Assembly: GCA_016630955.3 (NCBI GenBank)
Contig: CM049985.1
Location: 992,001-1,056,000, forward strand
Direction: 5' to 3'
DNA length: 64,000 bases
Source of the DNA: Didymella arachidicola
Lineage: Eukaryota; Ascomycota; Dothideomycetes; Pleosporales; Didymellaceae
A model generated the notes under the pieces. That model was not told where the DNA came from, ran no database searches, and saw nothing but the letters and a program-made list of their open reading frames with translations. The first letter of the stretch is position 1; each line of letters starts with the position of its first letter. Below, in pieces: positions 1-10,059 of the stretch. The translations under genes and the position numbers were made by a program.

Positions 1-1382
1 GGACTATGGTGGAAGAAATGGCCAATGATCTACTTGCTGCGCGCGGTGAAGGACCTGTTGGCAAGTGCTGGGTAGACAGGTTCAGAACGCGTACCAAAGA
101 AGTCAAGCTTCGGCGCAGCCGTCCATACGATCGACAGCGAGCTCTGAACGAAGACGCACGCGTCATAACGCCCTGGTTCGAGCTGGTGAGGAAGACAAAG
201 GAGAAGTACGGCATCCTTAATAAAGACACATACAATTTTAATGAGTCTGGGTTCATGATGGGCATAATATGCGCTCAGATGGTCTTTACAGGCTCTGAGA
301 AGCGTACCAATCCAAAGAAGATACAGCCAGGCAACCGTGACTGGGTCACAATCATCCAGGGCATCTGCGCTGCTGGCTGGGCTATCCCGCCCTTCATTAT
401 CTTTGGTGGCAAGGTCCTTATATCAAGCTGGTACCCAGGCCTGCCTCGGGAATGGGTAATTGAAACAAGCGCCAACGGCTGGACAACAAATGAACTTGGT
501 CTAAAGTGGTTGAAGCACTTTGACGCGCATACAAAGGAGCGTACTGTGGGTACGTACCGTCTACTAATTGTAGACGGCCACGAGAGCCACAACTCTGCTG
601 CATTTCATCAATATTGCACAGAACACAAGATTATTACCTTGTGTATGCCCCCACACTCGTCGCACCTGTTGCAGCCGCTTGACGTGGGCTGTTTTGCCCC
701 CTTGAAGCGGGCGTACTACGCTGAGATCGACAGCTGGACAAGGTACTCTGTCACGCAAGTTAAGAAAGAGACGTTCTTGCCAGCCTTTCGCATTGCTTTC
801 GACAAGGCAATTACAACAGAAAATATCCTGGCAAGCTTCAGAGGCGCTGGTTTAGTTCCTTACGATCCAGAGCGAGTGCTATCAAAGCTTGATGTGGTGG
901 TTCGCACGCCAACACCTCCACCACCAGAGGCCACCCCATGGGAGTCTAAAACACCAGCTACAATAAAAGAGATAGAGGCGCAATCAACGCTAGTTCGTGA
1001 GCGCATACAAAGGCACAGAGAATCACCTATCTCTCCTCTTCTGCAAGCAGTTGACTCGCTTGCAAAAGGCATGGCTATTATAGGTCATAATTCGGTGTTG
1101 CAGGCTCGGGAACTGGCAGGGCTTCGGAAGTCAATTAACGCGTTAACAGAGCAGCGCAGTCGCAAAAGAAGGTATATTCGGACAGAGGAGAGTCTTACAG
1201 TGGGTGACGTACAGGACTTAATGGCTGGGAAGGACGGTGGCGGTAAGGAGGCAGCCGAACAGCATGCAAAGCGGGTGCGCAAAGAGAGGCACTGTGGACG
1301 TTGTGGCAAGACTGGCCACAACACGCGCACCTGCACTGTTGAGATTGTAGAGTCAGATAATAGCAACGCTTCTGAAGAATAA
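1..1382 (+). pseudogene. Pogo-1 transposase, 5' truncated by window, catalytic Asp lost
   Basis: DDE_1 (pogo/Fot1) transposase that would cut and paste its own element. The frame is open from the first bases of the window, and by alignment with the Pogo-2 and Pogo-9 proteins the N-terminal helix-turn-helix lies upstream. Visible parts are the end of the CENP-B-type DNA-binding region, the DDE core with LIVDGHESH and LQPLDVGCFAPLKRAY, a P/T-rich hinge (TPTPPPPEATP) and a C-terminal CCHC zinc knuckle (CGRCGKTGHNTRTC). The first catalytic motif reads YNFNESGF, where relatives have YNFDETGF. Codon 240-242 is AAT, so the first catalytic aspartate is asparagine, and the protein is probably inactive despite its open frame. 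The ATG at position 6 is internal, not the real start. Confidence 0.85.
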
Positions 1383-1502
1383 CATAAGATAGATAATATA
1401 TTTGCGCAGTGTTGTGGTTAAGTGTAATAGACGTGTAACAGACGTGATGTTGGTAAGGGCGGCCCACTCGGTGATGGTGGCCCGCTCGGTGATAAAACAC
1501 GT
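1..1502 (+). mobile_element. Pogo-1: pogo/Fot1-type DNA transposon, right part only
   Basis: The left end lies before the window. The right end is at 1,502, followed by TA (1,503-1,504), the expected target duplication. The last ~45 bases hold two tandem copies of a motif of the form (c/t)ggcccRctcggtga, and the end reads ...aacacgt, matching the ACGT-type termini of Pogo-2, 5, 7, 8 and 9. The interior is one transposase frame. Confidence 0.85.
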
Positions 1503-1799
1503 TATATAAGCTTTAATATATTAAAAGAATTTAAGCTCTATCTATACTAGCTTAATAGATATAGAAAAGTAGGTTTAAATAATCTCTATAATTAACTATA
1601 TCTTAAATAACTTCTTTTCTATTCTAGCTAGACCTTCTAAACTTTAGAAATAGCTTCTTTAGACACTTATAGTACTATTATAAAAGTTTTAGAATTTATT
1701 ATTTAGTATAGCAAGAGTTAATTAGCTATAAGAAACGTAATTTAATTAGTAAATCTAGGTGCGCTGCTTGCTATTTATATATGTTAATAATTTTAATTA
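1503..1799. other. AT-rich degenerate spacer
   Basis: About 300 bases of TA-rich sequence between Pogo-1 and Pogo-2 with no coding potential. The same texture resumes at 3,670-3,790 on the other side of Pogo-2, so Pogo-2 apparently jumped into one AT-rich block. The composition fits an old RIP-mutated repeat. Confidence 0.6.
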
Positions 1800-1801
1800 T
1801 A

Positions 1802-3667
1802 ACGTACCTCACGGGCGAGCCGCCCACACGGGCGAGTCGCCCACTTTTGCCAAGACCCCACCAAAACACTATCACCACTCCAATGCCACCACAACAGCAC
1901 CAGCCTAACGCGTTAAAAGAGCGTCAGATACAGCTTGCGCTTTGGGCTCTTGAACAAGACGCAAAGCTCTCTGTGCGACGCGCTGCAGCTATCTACAACG
2001 CGCCCCGAACTACTCTACGCGACCGACTCGCCGGAAGGGCTTCACGCGTCACTACTATGGCCAACTCACGGAGCCTGACAAACAGTGAGGAGCAGGTGAT
2101 TGTTACGCACATACTTGAGCTGGTTGCCTGAGGAGAGTCCCCCCGGCTCGCAGCTGTGACTGATATGGCCAATTATCTGCGAAAGGAGCGCGGTCTGGCC
2201 CCTGTTGGCTCAAACTGGGCCAGTACGTTTGTTTCGCGTCGGGAGGAGCTCAAAGTGGTCTTCAATCACAAGTACGACTACAGGCGAGCCCTCTGTGAGG
2301 ACCCGAAGGTCATACAGGACTGGTTCAGCCTTGTAGCTAACATCAAAGCTAAGTATGGTATCCTAGACGACGACACGTACAACTTCGACGAGACAGGCTT
2401 CATGATGGGCCAGATAAGCAGCGGGAAAGTCGTAACAGATGCAGGGAAGCCAGGACGAGCAAAGCAGGTCCAGCCAGGCAACCGGGAGTGGGTAACAGTT
2501 ATCCAGGGCATCAATGCTACTGGATGGCCTATTCCGCCCTACATCATCTTCAAAGCGCGCCACCACCAGTCCAACTGGTATAAAGACGACAACCTGCCCC
2601 AAGACTGGGTTATTGCCATCTCTGAGAACGGCTGGACTAACAACGAGCTTGGTTTTGACTGGTTGAAGCACTTTAACAGGCATACGAAGGAACGTACTGT
2701 TGGAGCCCACCGCATGCTTATTATTGATGGCCACGAGAGCCACAACTCTGCAGGATTCACGCAATACTGCAAGGATCACAAGATTGTACTTTTATGTATG
2801 CCTCCGCACTCATCGCATCTCCTGCAGCCACTTGATGTGGGTTGTTTTGCCCCTCTAAAGAAGGCGTACGGGGATGAGGTCAATGAGCTCATCCGCAACC
2901 GGATCACCCACGTCACGAAGCAGGAGTTCCTGCCATGCTTTAAAGCGGCTTACAAGAAAACTATTACTGCCAGCAACATCCAAGGAGGGTTCCGAGGGGC
3001 CGGATTAGTCCCTTTTGACCCGAAACAGGTTATATCAACCCTTGATGTGAAGCTGCGCACTCCGTCACCACCACTCCCCACAAACAACGAGCCCTGGCAG
3101 TCGCAAACCCCAAGCAATACCCTAGAATTCGAGTCGCAATCAACTCTAATTCGAGACAAGTATAGGAGGGAACAGGGCAGTTCGCCCACCTCTGTTCTCA
3201 GTGCGATTGAGCACTACGCAAAGGGGGGAGCTATCCTATCGCATAAGCTTGCGCTGGCACAAAAACGGATCCGTGAGCTTGAAGCAGCCACTGAGGCTGC
3301 TACACGACGCAAATCGCACAAAAGGGAGCGAATTCAGGAGGGAGGATCCCTTCTGGTTGAGGAAGGCCAGCGGCTGGCGGCTCTAGCGGAATTTGGGGCG
3401 CGTCGTGATGGAAAGAAGACAAAGAAGCAGGTGCGCGCTGAAGGAGGTGAACCATCCCAACAACGCTGTGGACGGTGCGGAGAGGGCGGACACAATGCGC
3501 AAACGTGCAAGAGTGAAGTAGAAGTAGTCTCTAAGTGATATTACGACCTGTTCTGCCTTGTGCAGGGCCAGAGTGTGGTGTTTTGTGCCATAACAGGGTG
3601 AGGTTTGGTAGGGTCTTGGCAAAAGTGGGCGACTCGCCCGTGTGGGCGGCTCGCCCGTGAGGTACGT
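1802..3667 (+). mobile_element. Pogo-2: complete pogo/Fot1-type element
   Basis: 1,866 bp between TA target duplications (1,800-1,801 and 3,668-3,669). The terminal inverted repeats start acgtacctcacgggcgag, are identical over the first ~58 bases and match more loosely to ~66. Each holds two copies of a ~16-base motif (acgggcgaRYcgcccac). One transposase frame lies inside. The element sits in AT-rich DNA but is itself of normal composition, so it arrived after that DNA decayed. Confidence 0.93.
1883..3538 (+). pseudogene. Pogo-2 transposase with one in-frame stop
   Basis: DDE_1 transposase of about 550 codons. The first 80 residues hold a pogo-type helix-turn-helix (RRAAAIYNAPRTTLRDRLAG). 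An in-frame TGA at 2,129-2,131 interrupts the second DNA-binding part, where relatives have Arg or Gln, and the same frame resumes at once. The DDE core is complete (YNFDETGFMMG, LIIDGHESH, LQPLDVGCFAPLKKAY). The tail ends in a CCHC knuckle (CGRCGEGGHNAQTC). TGA can arise from CGA by one C-to-T change, as RIP or CpG deamination would produce. The start is the ATG at 1,883, because the upstream part of the open frame reads through the terminal repeat. Apart from the stop the protein looks intact. Confidence 0.88.
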
Positions 3668-3669
3668 TA

Positions 3670-4337
3670 ATAGCTTTATCTAATAAGTAAGTTTTTAGTA
3701 GAAAATTCTCTATTAAATAATACTATATATGCTATTATAAGGGCTTAAAAAATAGTGTCTATTTAGTAGAGTTATAGTGTTAAAAAGATTTATGTGTTTT
3801 AGTAATCGCGTGCATTAACCTGAGGCGTGCATTGACCCGGCAGACACGATAAGACTTCTACCGGCTGCGAGTCTTCCCCACAGGAGCACCATCTGCCCCT
3901 GATCCCTGCTGCGGGTTCTCCACAGTAACGTTGTCGTTTCTCATTTGCCCTATGCGCTACTGGCTGTTCAGTCATTGGCCTCTCTGTGGGCAAGCTGTCA
4001 AGCTGTCGCTAGGCAGAAGAGCCGGTACAAGGTCATGGAGGCCGGAAGCCACGGAGAGAGATCACAGAGGAGTCGAGGACAGGCACCCTAGCTTGGAGTA
4101 TCCCAGGTTAGTGTAGGAGGGTGCAACTCACTCAATTAACGCGTGGTAAGAATTCCAAAACATGAATCTATTGACTCTGAAAAACTACATAGTACATCAC
4201 TGCCTTTTCAGATTGGACGTTGTGGGTGCAGCTTCATGACGACATGTGAAGCCACGTGAATCCCAGCAGTCGTATGCGTGCTTACGATAGCATCCCTGTG
4301 GTTGGGTGATTGGCCAGCAAGATACACATTGCAAACC
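3670..4337. other. Intergenic: AT-rich remnant then unassigned DNA
   Basis: 3,670-3,800 is AT-rich debris continuing the spacer left of Pogo-2. From 3,810 to 4,337 composition is normal, but I recognise no gene or RNA. It is the 3' flank of the minus-strand oxidoreductase gene. Confidence 0.5.
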
Positions 4338-5322
4338 TCACAGTTTGGCGGCTGATAACTGCGGGGTAAAGGTCTTGTACCCCACAAACGTATCCTGGGG
4401 ATCCCACTCTGCCCTAATCCGCATCCATTTAGCTAACGCTGAATCGGTCATGACCTGCCTCTTGTTAATCCGGCTTCGACCGATCGTACATGCGATACAC
4501 CGCATCTTGAACTCACCTTGGTATTCCGCTGTTGCACATTGAAATCCGCTATGTATATGCCGCAGCTGACTTGGGCTGCCTGTTTGAAAACGCGGCGTAT
4601 CCACTTGTCATTGGCTTCATCAAGCGAGGGATCTCGCCAGCAGTTCATCGCAGACACGTAATACTTCTGCGGAAAGCTAAGCGCTTGGTCCGCCTCGTCC
4701 GGGTAGTAGTCGAGCGGGCAGATCGTCCCCGTTGTTAGCTGCGTCGGCAGCTCGTACATGGCCGGTGTGATGGCATCAATCAGCTGCGACCCTGTCAGCC
4801 TTGCATCCATCCCTATCGGGGGCATTACTCATACCTGATCTAGATCCGCTTTCGGGTCTGTCATGATACTGTCCACATTCCAGCGCACGCCCTCAGGCTG
4901 GAACTTTTCCTGCAATGCCCACAGTTCTGGCCAGGTCCGCTCGGTCACAGGCACGTCCTCCACCTTTAACTTTGCGAATTCGTCCGGGAGACTCTCCCAT
5001 GGACTCGCAAGTACTTTGGCCTCTTCCAAAGAGTCGTCATAGATCGTCTCGTTGATTACGAACATGACCCGCGCATCCTTGACATCCTCGCCATCTCCCG
5101 GCTGGTCCATGTCAGACCTGAAGGTGACGAAGAACAGGTCTACACCATATTTTGAAACCTTCTGTGACGCTTGCATGACCCATTTCAGCAGCGGCTTGAA
5201 ATTGTCAGTCGAGTCAATGATGATCGTCGTGTCGTATATTTTCCGTGCAGGAATCGTCTTGGCCCACACCCTAGTAATGACGCCGAAAAATCCAATTCCG
5301 CTACCCGGCGCAGCCCAAAATA

Positions 5323-7454
5323 CCGTGTCCGTGCGTCAAATGCGCGGATTCATCAAATGCGCGGAATTGACCCCACCCGCATCAGATAGTATGAGGCTCG
5401 TGAGCCACCCACAACAGCTATTATCGTGAAGTTTTGTGGTGTATCAGTAATTCATTACTTGCAAAAAAGATGTGCTACTTGAATTTTGCTGGAAGCTTGA
5501 CGTTGCGGCCACGTGATGTTGTTTTGTGTGACAGCGATGGGGGCGGCGGCGGAGGAGCAGCACCCACAGCATCGTCAATATCGACACATTTTTGACGCTT
5601 TTTTGACCCAGTAGCTTGTGAAGCCTTCCTCTTGCCCTTTGGGGGCAATTGTATGGCTTTTGCAGCGTTGCGCTCCTCCTTCTGACGCTGTTGTTCTGCC
5701 TTGCGTTCAGCGACTCCCTTGGCGCGCTCTTCCTTCTCCTTCCTCCGCACCTCAGCAGCTGCTTCACGCGCCACACGCCTCTGCTCCTTCTCCGTCTCCT
5801 TCACAAGCCTCCTAGCAGCTGCTACTTCCCGCTCGTCTGCTTTCCTAAGCTTTTCTTCCATATCCAGGCGCTGAACGACGTCATATCGGTGCTCAGCTTC
5901 ACGGCGCTTGCTCGGTGACCACAAAACAGCTCCACCATGGTATTCTTGGCGTTGTTGGAGAGGCAAAGGATACGACTTCTTAGAGTGCTTCTTCTTCCGT
6001 TGTAGCGAGGTTCGGAGGCCTACAATCTCGTTGTGGAGGAGCTCGTTTTGTATAGAGATGTGGTGGAGTGAGCGCAGGATTTTCCGCGTATCCTTACTGG
6101 TCTGATTGGTTGATATATTGCGCACAAGCGATTCAATCTTAAGCCAATCCTTGCCACTGTATACTGAGGTACCTGAGCTAGCTTCGGATGAGTCCTCGGA
6201 GTCCTCGTGGGTGAATTTGTCGACGATAATGCCAGGGTTGAGGGGTGCTATACCTGTTATATAGAAGGACCTTAAAACCATCTCTTTTGTGAATGTAGCC
6301 ACCCAGGCCTTCTAAAACAGGCCAAAGAAGTTGCTTTTCTTTACAGGGAGCAAGCCCTGGCTCTTATGTGTAAAGATGGTGAGGTAGTGCTTGTAGCTAG
6401 ATGACAACGGCTTGAAGCACACAACGTCTAATGGCTGAAGCGTGTGAGTTGAATGAGGAGGAAGGATACACAACAGGATCTTGTTGTCATCACAGTAAGT
6501 GATAAAATCCATTGTTACGTGTGACCCATGGCCGTCAAGGATCAATAGCCGCCACTTCCTCCGTGCTTTGGCCTTGGTGTAGCGATTAAACACCTGCTCA
6601 AGCCAGGCAAGTCCTATATCGTTGTTTGACCATCCCGTAGGGCTTGTTGTGAAGTGTACTGAGTGTTTTCTGGGATCAATATCCTTCACCCAGCTCGATT
6701 GGACATCTTTTCCAGCAGCGGCGTAGATGACTCTAGGCGGCAGCACTCCTCTATCGACACACACACAAGCTATCACTGTTACCCAATCGCGATTGCTATC
6801 CTGGAGGGATGCTCTGACCTCTCCCTTGTCAAATTTCCTCTTACTAAACACTCGTTTTGACCTGCCGATAATGCCAGTCATGAAGCCTTTCTCATCCATG
6901 TTGTACGTGTGTGCCGCCTCAACGTCATATTGTTGAATCTTGTCATGCAGTAGCTTGAAGTATTGCTCATATTTAGCTGCAGAGTTAGCGTTGTGACGAA
7001 CAGAGTCCATAGCGGAGTTCCATTGTGATGTGAGTCGGTTATGGTGCTTGTTGATAAAGCGCGTAACGGCACTCTCAGAGACCTCCTTCTGAGCTACAGA
7101 CGACATGAAGTTTTGTATTATCTGCCTTTTAGGTTGTAGCCGACGCTCTGAAAGCTCTTCTATGTATCTTACAAGGTCCGTCTCCTGTTGTGGGTTGAGG
7201 TTTTGCTGCTCTGTTGAGACCTCGTTGCGCGGGCGCGTCTTAGCTCGGTGGCGGCGCGTCAAAGTTGAGCGCACAACACCATACTTTTCGGCAATTCTTG
7301 TATACGGGACCTTTTCGCAAAGTTTCAATTCAGCTACCTCTGCAAGGGCTGATTCGAGTGACATGGTGGCGTTGAGTTATCGTGGGTTGCAGTATCACGC
7401 GTTTTGGAGATTCCGCGCATTTGATGAATCCGCGCATTTGACGCACGGACACGG
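5323..7454 (-). mobile_element. Pogo-3: complete pogo-type element inside the FAD oxidoreductase gene
   Basis: 2,132 bp between TA duplications (5,321-5,322 and 7,455-7,456). The inverted repeats are identical over ~45 bases, start ccgtgtccgtgcg, and contain a 13-base motif (tcaaatgcgcgga) twice. Transposase on the minus strand. Belongs with Pogo-4 and Pogo-6 (CCG-type ends, no zinc knuckle). Identical ends and a clean host junction indicate a young insertion. Confidence 0.95.
5475..7364 (-). pseudogene. Pogo-3 transposase with one in-frame stop
   Basis: About 630 codons. N-terminal helix-turn-helix (YTRIAEKYGVVRSTLTRRH), a second CENP-B-type DNA-binding domain to about residue 120, then the DDE core with MDEKGFMTG, LILDGHGSH and LQPLDVVCFKPL. 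The tail is a long charged helix rich in Lys, Arg, Glu and Ala, and the protein ends in RGRNVKLPAKFK, close to the Pogo-4 ending. An in-frame TAG at 6,312-6,314 lies where Pogo-4 has Trp (LFWAAW), so it is a TGG-to-TAG transition. Everything else is intact. The start ATG at 7,364 is the first of the frame and matches the Pogo-4 start. Confidence 0.9.
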
Positions 7455-7550
7455 TAGGTCCTGGTTTTCCGTTTTGCTGCATATCACCACCTCCCCACCC
7501 GCCGTCACTACCTCGAGCTGCGTCACCCAGGTGGCGCTGGTGTAGCCCCA

Positions 7551-7650
7551 CCCGCGTACGAAGCATCCCTGGCCACCCGCGTACGAAGCATCCCTGGCCA
7601 CCCGCGTACGAAGCATCCCTGGCCACCCGCGTACGAAGCATCCCTGGCCA
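7551..7650. repeat. Four perfect 25-base tandem repeats inside a coding region
   Basis: Units 7,551-7,575, 7,576-7,600, 7,601-7,625 and 7,626-7,650 are identical, each beginning cccgcgtacgaagcatccct. They lie in the FAD-binding loop of the oxidoreductase gene. Three extra copies add 75 bases, so the frame survives even though each copy is read in a different phase (GGQGCFVRGW, then PGMLRTRV, then ARDASYA, then GGQGCFVRGW again). Confidence 0.97.
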
Positions 7651-8120
7651 CCAGCAAGTAAGAATCCACCGATACCAACGCGTGGGTTATGGCCCCAAGG
7701 GAAGAATCGCTTGGGGGTTGCGAATTCGGTTGCCAGCTCCTCAACCTTGTGTCCGGGGCTGAATGATGCGATTTGGGTACGGCTGTCATACTCTATCGTC
7801 TTGTTGAGACTCCTCGTGTCGATGAGTATACCGCCTTCGACAAGCGATGCGCATGAAAAACTGTGGCCACCTGAGCGAACTCCGACCTTAAGACCACGAT
7901 GCTTGGCGTCTGTCATGATTGACTTCACTTCAGCGGTTGTAGACGGCTTGTAGATTTCGGCTGGTTTGGTGTCTGGCACGCGCTGCGTGAAGAACTTCCG
8001 GCGAATTTCTTCGTAGCCCTCAGACGAAGGGGTCAAGCCGGAGGTCGCGGCAGTCATTTTTTTTTTGTGGTAAAATAGCGAAGGAATAGGTCGCGAGGAT
8101 AATTGCCGTTGTTTGGCCAT

Positions 8121-8729
8121 TCAGTGAAGCGAGATGCGATGTCCACCTCTAAATAGTGTCCCCAGCTTCCTAGTCACCTTGTTGTGGTCAGGAAGATGCC
8201 ACCATAGTTGGTGGTAAACAGCATCTCTACCCACTTATTTGTCCGCCTTGCTGTCTCCCCACCCCGGACGACTGCCTCGTACGTTGATGCCCGTCTGCAT
8301 TTCGTATATACACATAGCACTGGCTTTCCGGAACTCACGCTATGGCGTGAGCGTGCTCTCGAGTATGCCCGGTGATACTGGTTGCTGCTACGCAATGATC
8401 AAGGAACCGGCTTCTGTTCACTATACCGAGATGAAACGCTCTTGGACCCAGGCCTCCCGTATTTACGGTAATCTGTAGAATAGACTTGGCGGCTATCGTA
8501 CAATCAGGCATCTCGGGATACATGCTTTCTTGGGAACGACAGTGCTGCTCAGGTCTAACGATTTGTCAAACTGGTCGTTTCTCTACATACCTATATAGAC
8601 GGAGATTTTGAAGCCGACCGCACAGTTTCCTCTGATTGTACTACTGAGTAAAGAGTGCGAGTGGTATACTATCCGCGCACATTACATGCACGGACTTAAT
8701 ATCTATTTGTCGATCTGGATCATAAGACA
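8121..8729. other. Intergenic region
   Basis: Upstream of the FAD oxidoreductase and downstream of the maleylacetate reductase. Only short chance reading frames; no tRNA or other RNA recognised. Confidence 0.5.
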
Positions 8730-9803
8730 TTACAAATCCAGACCTGCAAGTTCTCCAGCCCATGCTCTTCTAATCAACTGCTGAATCTCGCTTTGTTGGA
8801 TCTGGCGAGGATTGGCGTACTGGTTCTTCATTGCAATATCTGCTGCTTTCTCAATATCCTCTTCCTTCATACCGATGTCCTTTAAAGCGCGTTTCACGCC
8901 GAGAATAGCTAAAAGGTTGTTCAGAGCCTCGATACCTGAGCTTTGGCCCCCAGGCAGGATATCTGCTAGATCAGCGTCCAAATTAGGGACTGCTGAGCAA
9001 TTGTAAGCAATGGTATGAGGTAGAACAATGGTGTGCGTTTCAGCGTGAGGAAGGTCGAAGGATCCACCGAGCGTGTGGCACAGTTTGTGATGTAGCGACA
9101 TCGTGGTGCTTCCTAAGCAAATACCACACAGCCATGCGCCGTACAATGCTCTGCTCCTTGCAGACATATTTGTGCTATCCTTGACAATAATGGGCAGCGA
9201 CGCTGCCAGAGCTCGAATGCCCTCTTTAGCTATCAGACTGATGACCGGATTCGAATCAGGCGCGTAGAGAGCTTCGACAGCATGCGCAATAGCGTTCATA
9301 CCGCTGGTTGCGCTCAGTCCTTGGGGAAGAGTCGTAGTGAGGTTCACATCGTAGATGACGGTTCTAGGTAATATCTTCGGATCGCTCATCGTAATCTTCA
9401 AGCCATCGTTCGTCTGACCCAGGATGGGAGTCATCTCACTGCCTGCATATGTTGTGGGAATACAGATGTGGTATAGGCCGGTTCGTATGCTGATGGCTTT
9501 TCCTAGTCCAGTAGTGCTGCCACCTCCAATGGACACGACGCAGTCAACGGCCTTCTCCTTTACAATTTCCATGGCCTTTTCCGTGATGCTAGTTGGGGTA
9601 TGCATCGTAGCTTCAGAGAAGATGTGAGCAGATTTGGCGCCCAAATGATCGCTGACTCGGCGTGCGTCCTCGGTTTGAAACGGCGTACATAATATTAGAG
9701 CAGCTCGAAGATTGTTCCTGGAGAGCTCGGTCCCAATTTGAGTCACGGTACCCGATCCAAAGACCACACGACTTGGATTTGCTGTGTAAACGAAGGAGTC
9801 CAT
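8730..9803 (-). CDS. Maleylacetate reductase
   Basis: Iron-containing alcohol dehydrogenase superfamily, 357 residues, no intron. It reduces maleylacetate to 3-oxoadipate with NAD(P)H, the step after ring cleavage of hydroxyquinol, in the cytosol. The N-terminal Rossmann part has SIGGGSTTGLGKAI. The C-terminal helical domain carries GMNAIAHAVEALYA and HHKLCHTLGGSFDLPHAETH, the metal-site region typical of maleylacetate reductases rather than general iron alcohol dehydrogenases. TYAGSEMTPILG is also diagnostic. The start is the ATG at 9,803, since the frame upstream has only a TTG. It is followed upstream on the same strand by the dead ring-cleavage dioxygenase, the enzyme that would supply its substrate. 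The sequence looks functional. Confidence 0.93.
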   Translation of the reverse strand: MDSFVYTANPSRVVFGSGTVTQIGTELSRNNLRAALILCTPFQTEDARRVSDHLGAKSAHIFSEATMHTPTSITEKAMEIVKEKAVDCVVSIGGGSTTGLGKAISIRTGLYHICIPTTYAGSEMTPILGQTNDGLKITMSDPKILPRTVIYDVNLTTTLPQGLSATSGMNAIAHAVEALYAPDSNPVISLIAKEGIRALAASLPIIVKDSTNMSARSRALYGAWLCGICLGSTTMSLHHKLCHTLGGSFDLPHAETHTIVLPHTIAYNCSAVPNLDADLADILPGGQSSGIEALNNLLAILGVKRALKDIGMKEEDIEKAADIAMKNQYANPRQIQQSEIQQLIRRAWAGELAGLDL

Positions 9804-10059
9804 GATCAAAGAGAGAGAAATTTAGTTGTTTCCAAGACTGGAGCTTAGGGCTGCCCTTTGAATCAAGGTATTTAGTCTTCCAAATAATAGAGATTTGAGC
9901 ATCTTCACAGCTGTTCCAGTGGAGCCGCCTGCTTCGTGGTGGGGTGGCAAGCTCCCCACCGGGTAACATCATAGAGTGAGGATTGAGACAAGTTGGGTTA
10001 GATCCAGCATCAACAATACAGGCTGAAAGCCACGCATCAATCACTCAACACAGATGATT

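Larger units (their letters stand above)
4338..8120 (-). pseudogene. FAD-dependent oxidoreductase (BBE-like), split by Pogo-3
   Basis: Flavoenzyme of the FAD_binding_4 / berberine-bridge type, which oxidises small substrates with covalently bound FAD. The N-terminal half (8,120-7,455) has the FAD-binding core: SGGHSF with the candidate flavin-linking His, then GIGGFLLAGGQG. Pogo-3 interrupts it at a TA inside a Leu codon. The frame resumes at 5,320 (FWAAPGSGIGFFGVITRVWAK) and runs to a BBE-like C-terminus (ALAKWMRIRAEWDPQDTFVG). Two introns fit the C-terminal half: 4,834-4,784 (51 nt) and 4,516-4,455 (62 nt). Removing the transposon and one TA restores the frame exactly. Either ATG at 8,120 or 8,057 could be the start; the second follows a run of A. 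A 25-base tandem repeat also expands the FAD-binding loop. The gene cannot make a normal protein in this allele. Confidence 0.85.

Noticed and set aside
2129..2131. Intron in the Pogo-2 transposase to remove the stop
   Set aside because: Frame and similarity continue directly on both sides of the single TGA, with no donor or acceptor of suitable spacing.
7551..7650. Short direct repeats resembling a CRISPR array
   Set aside because: The units are contiguous with no spacers, lie inside a coding region, and the organism is eukaryotic.
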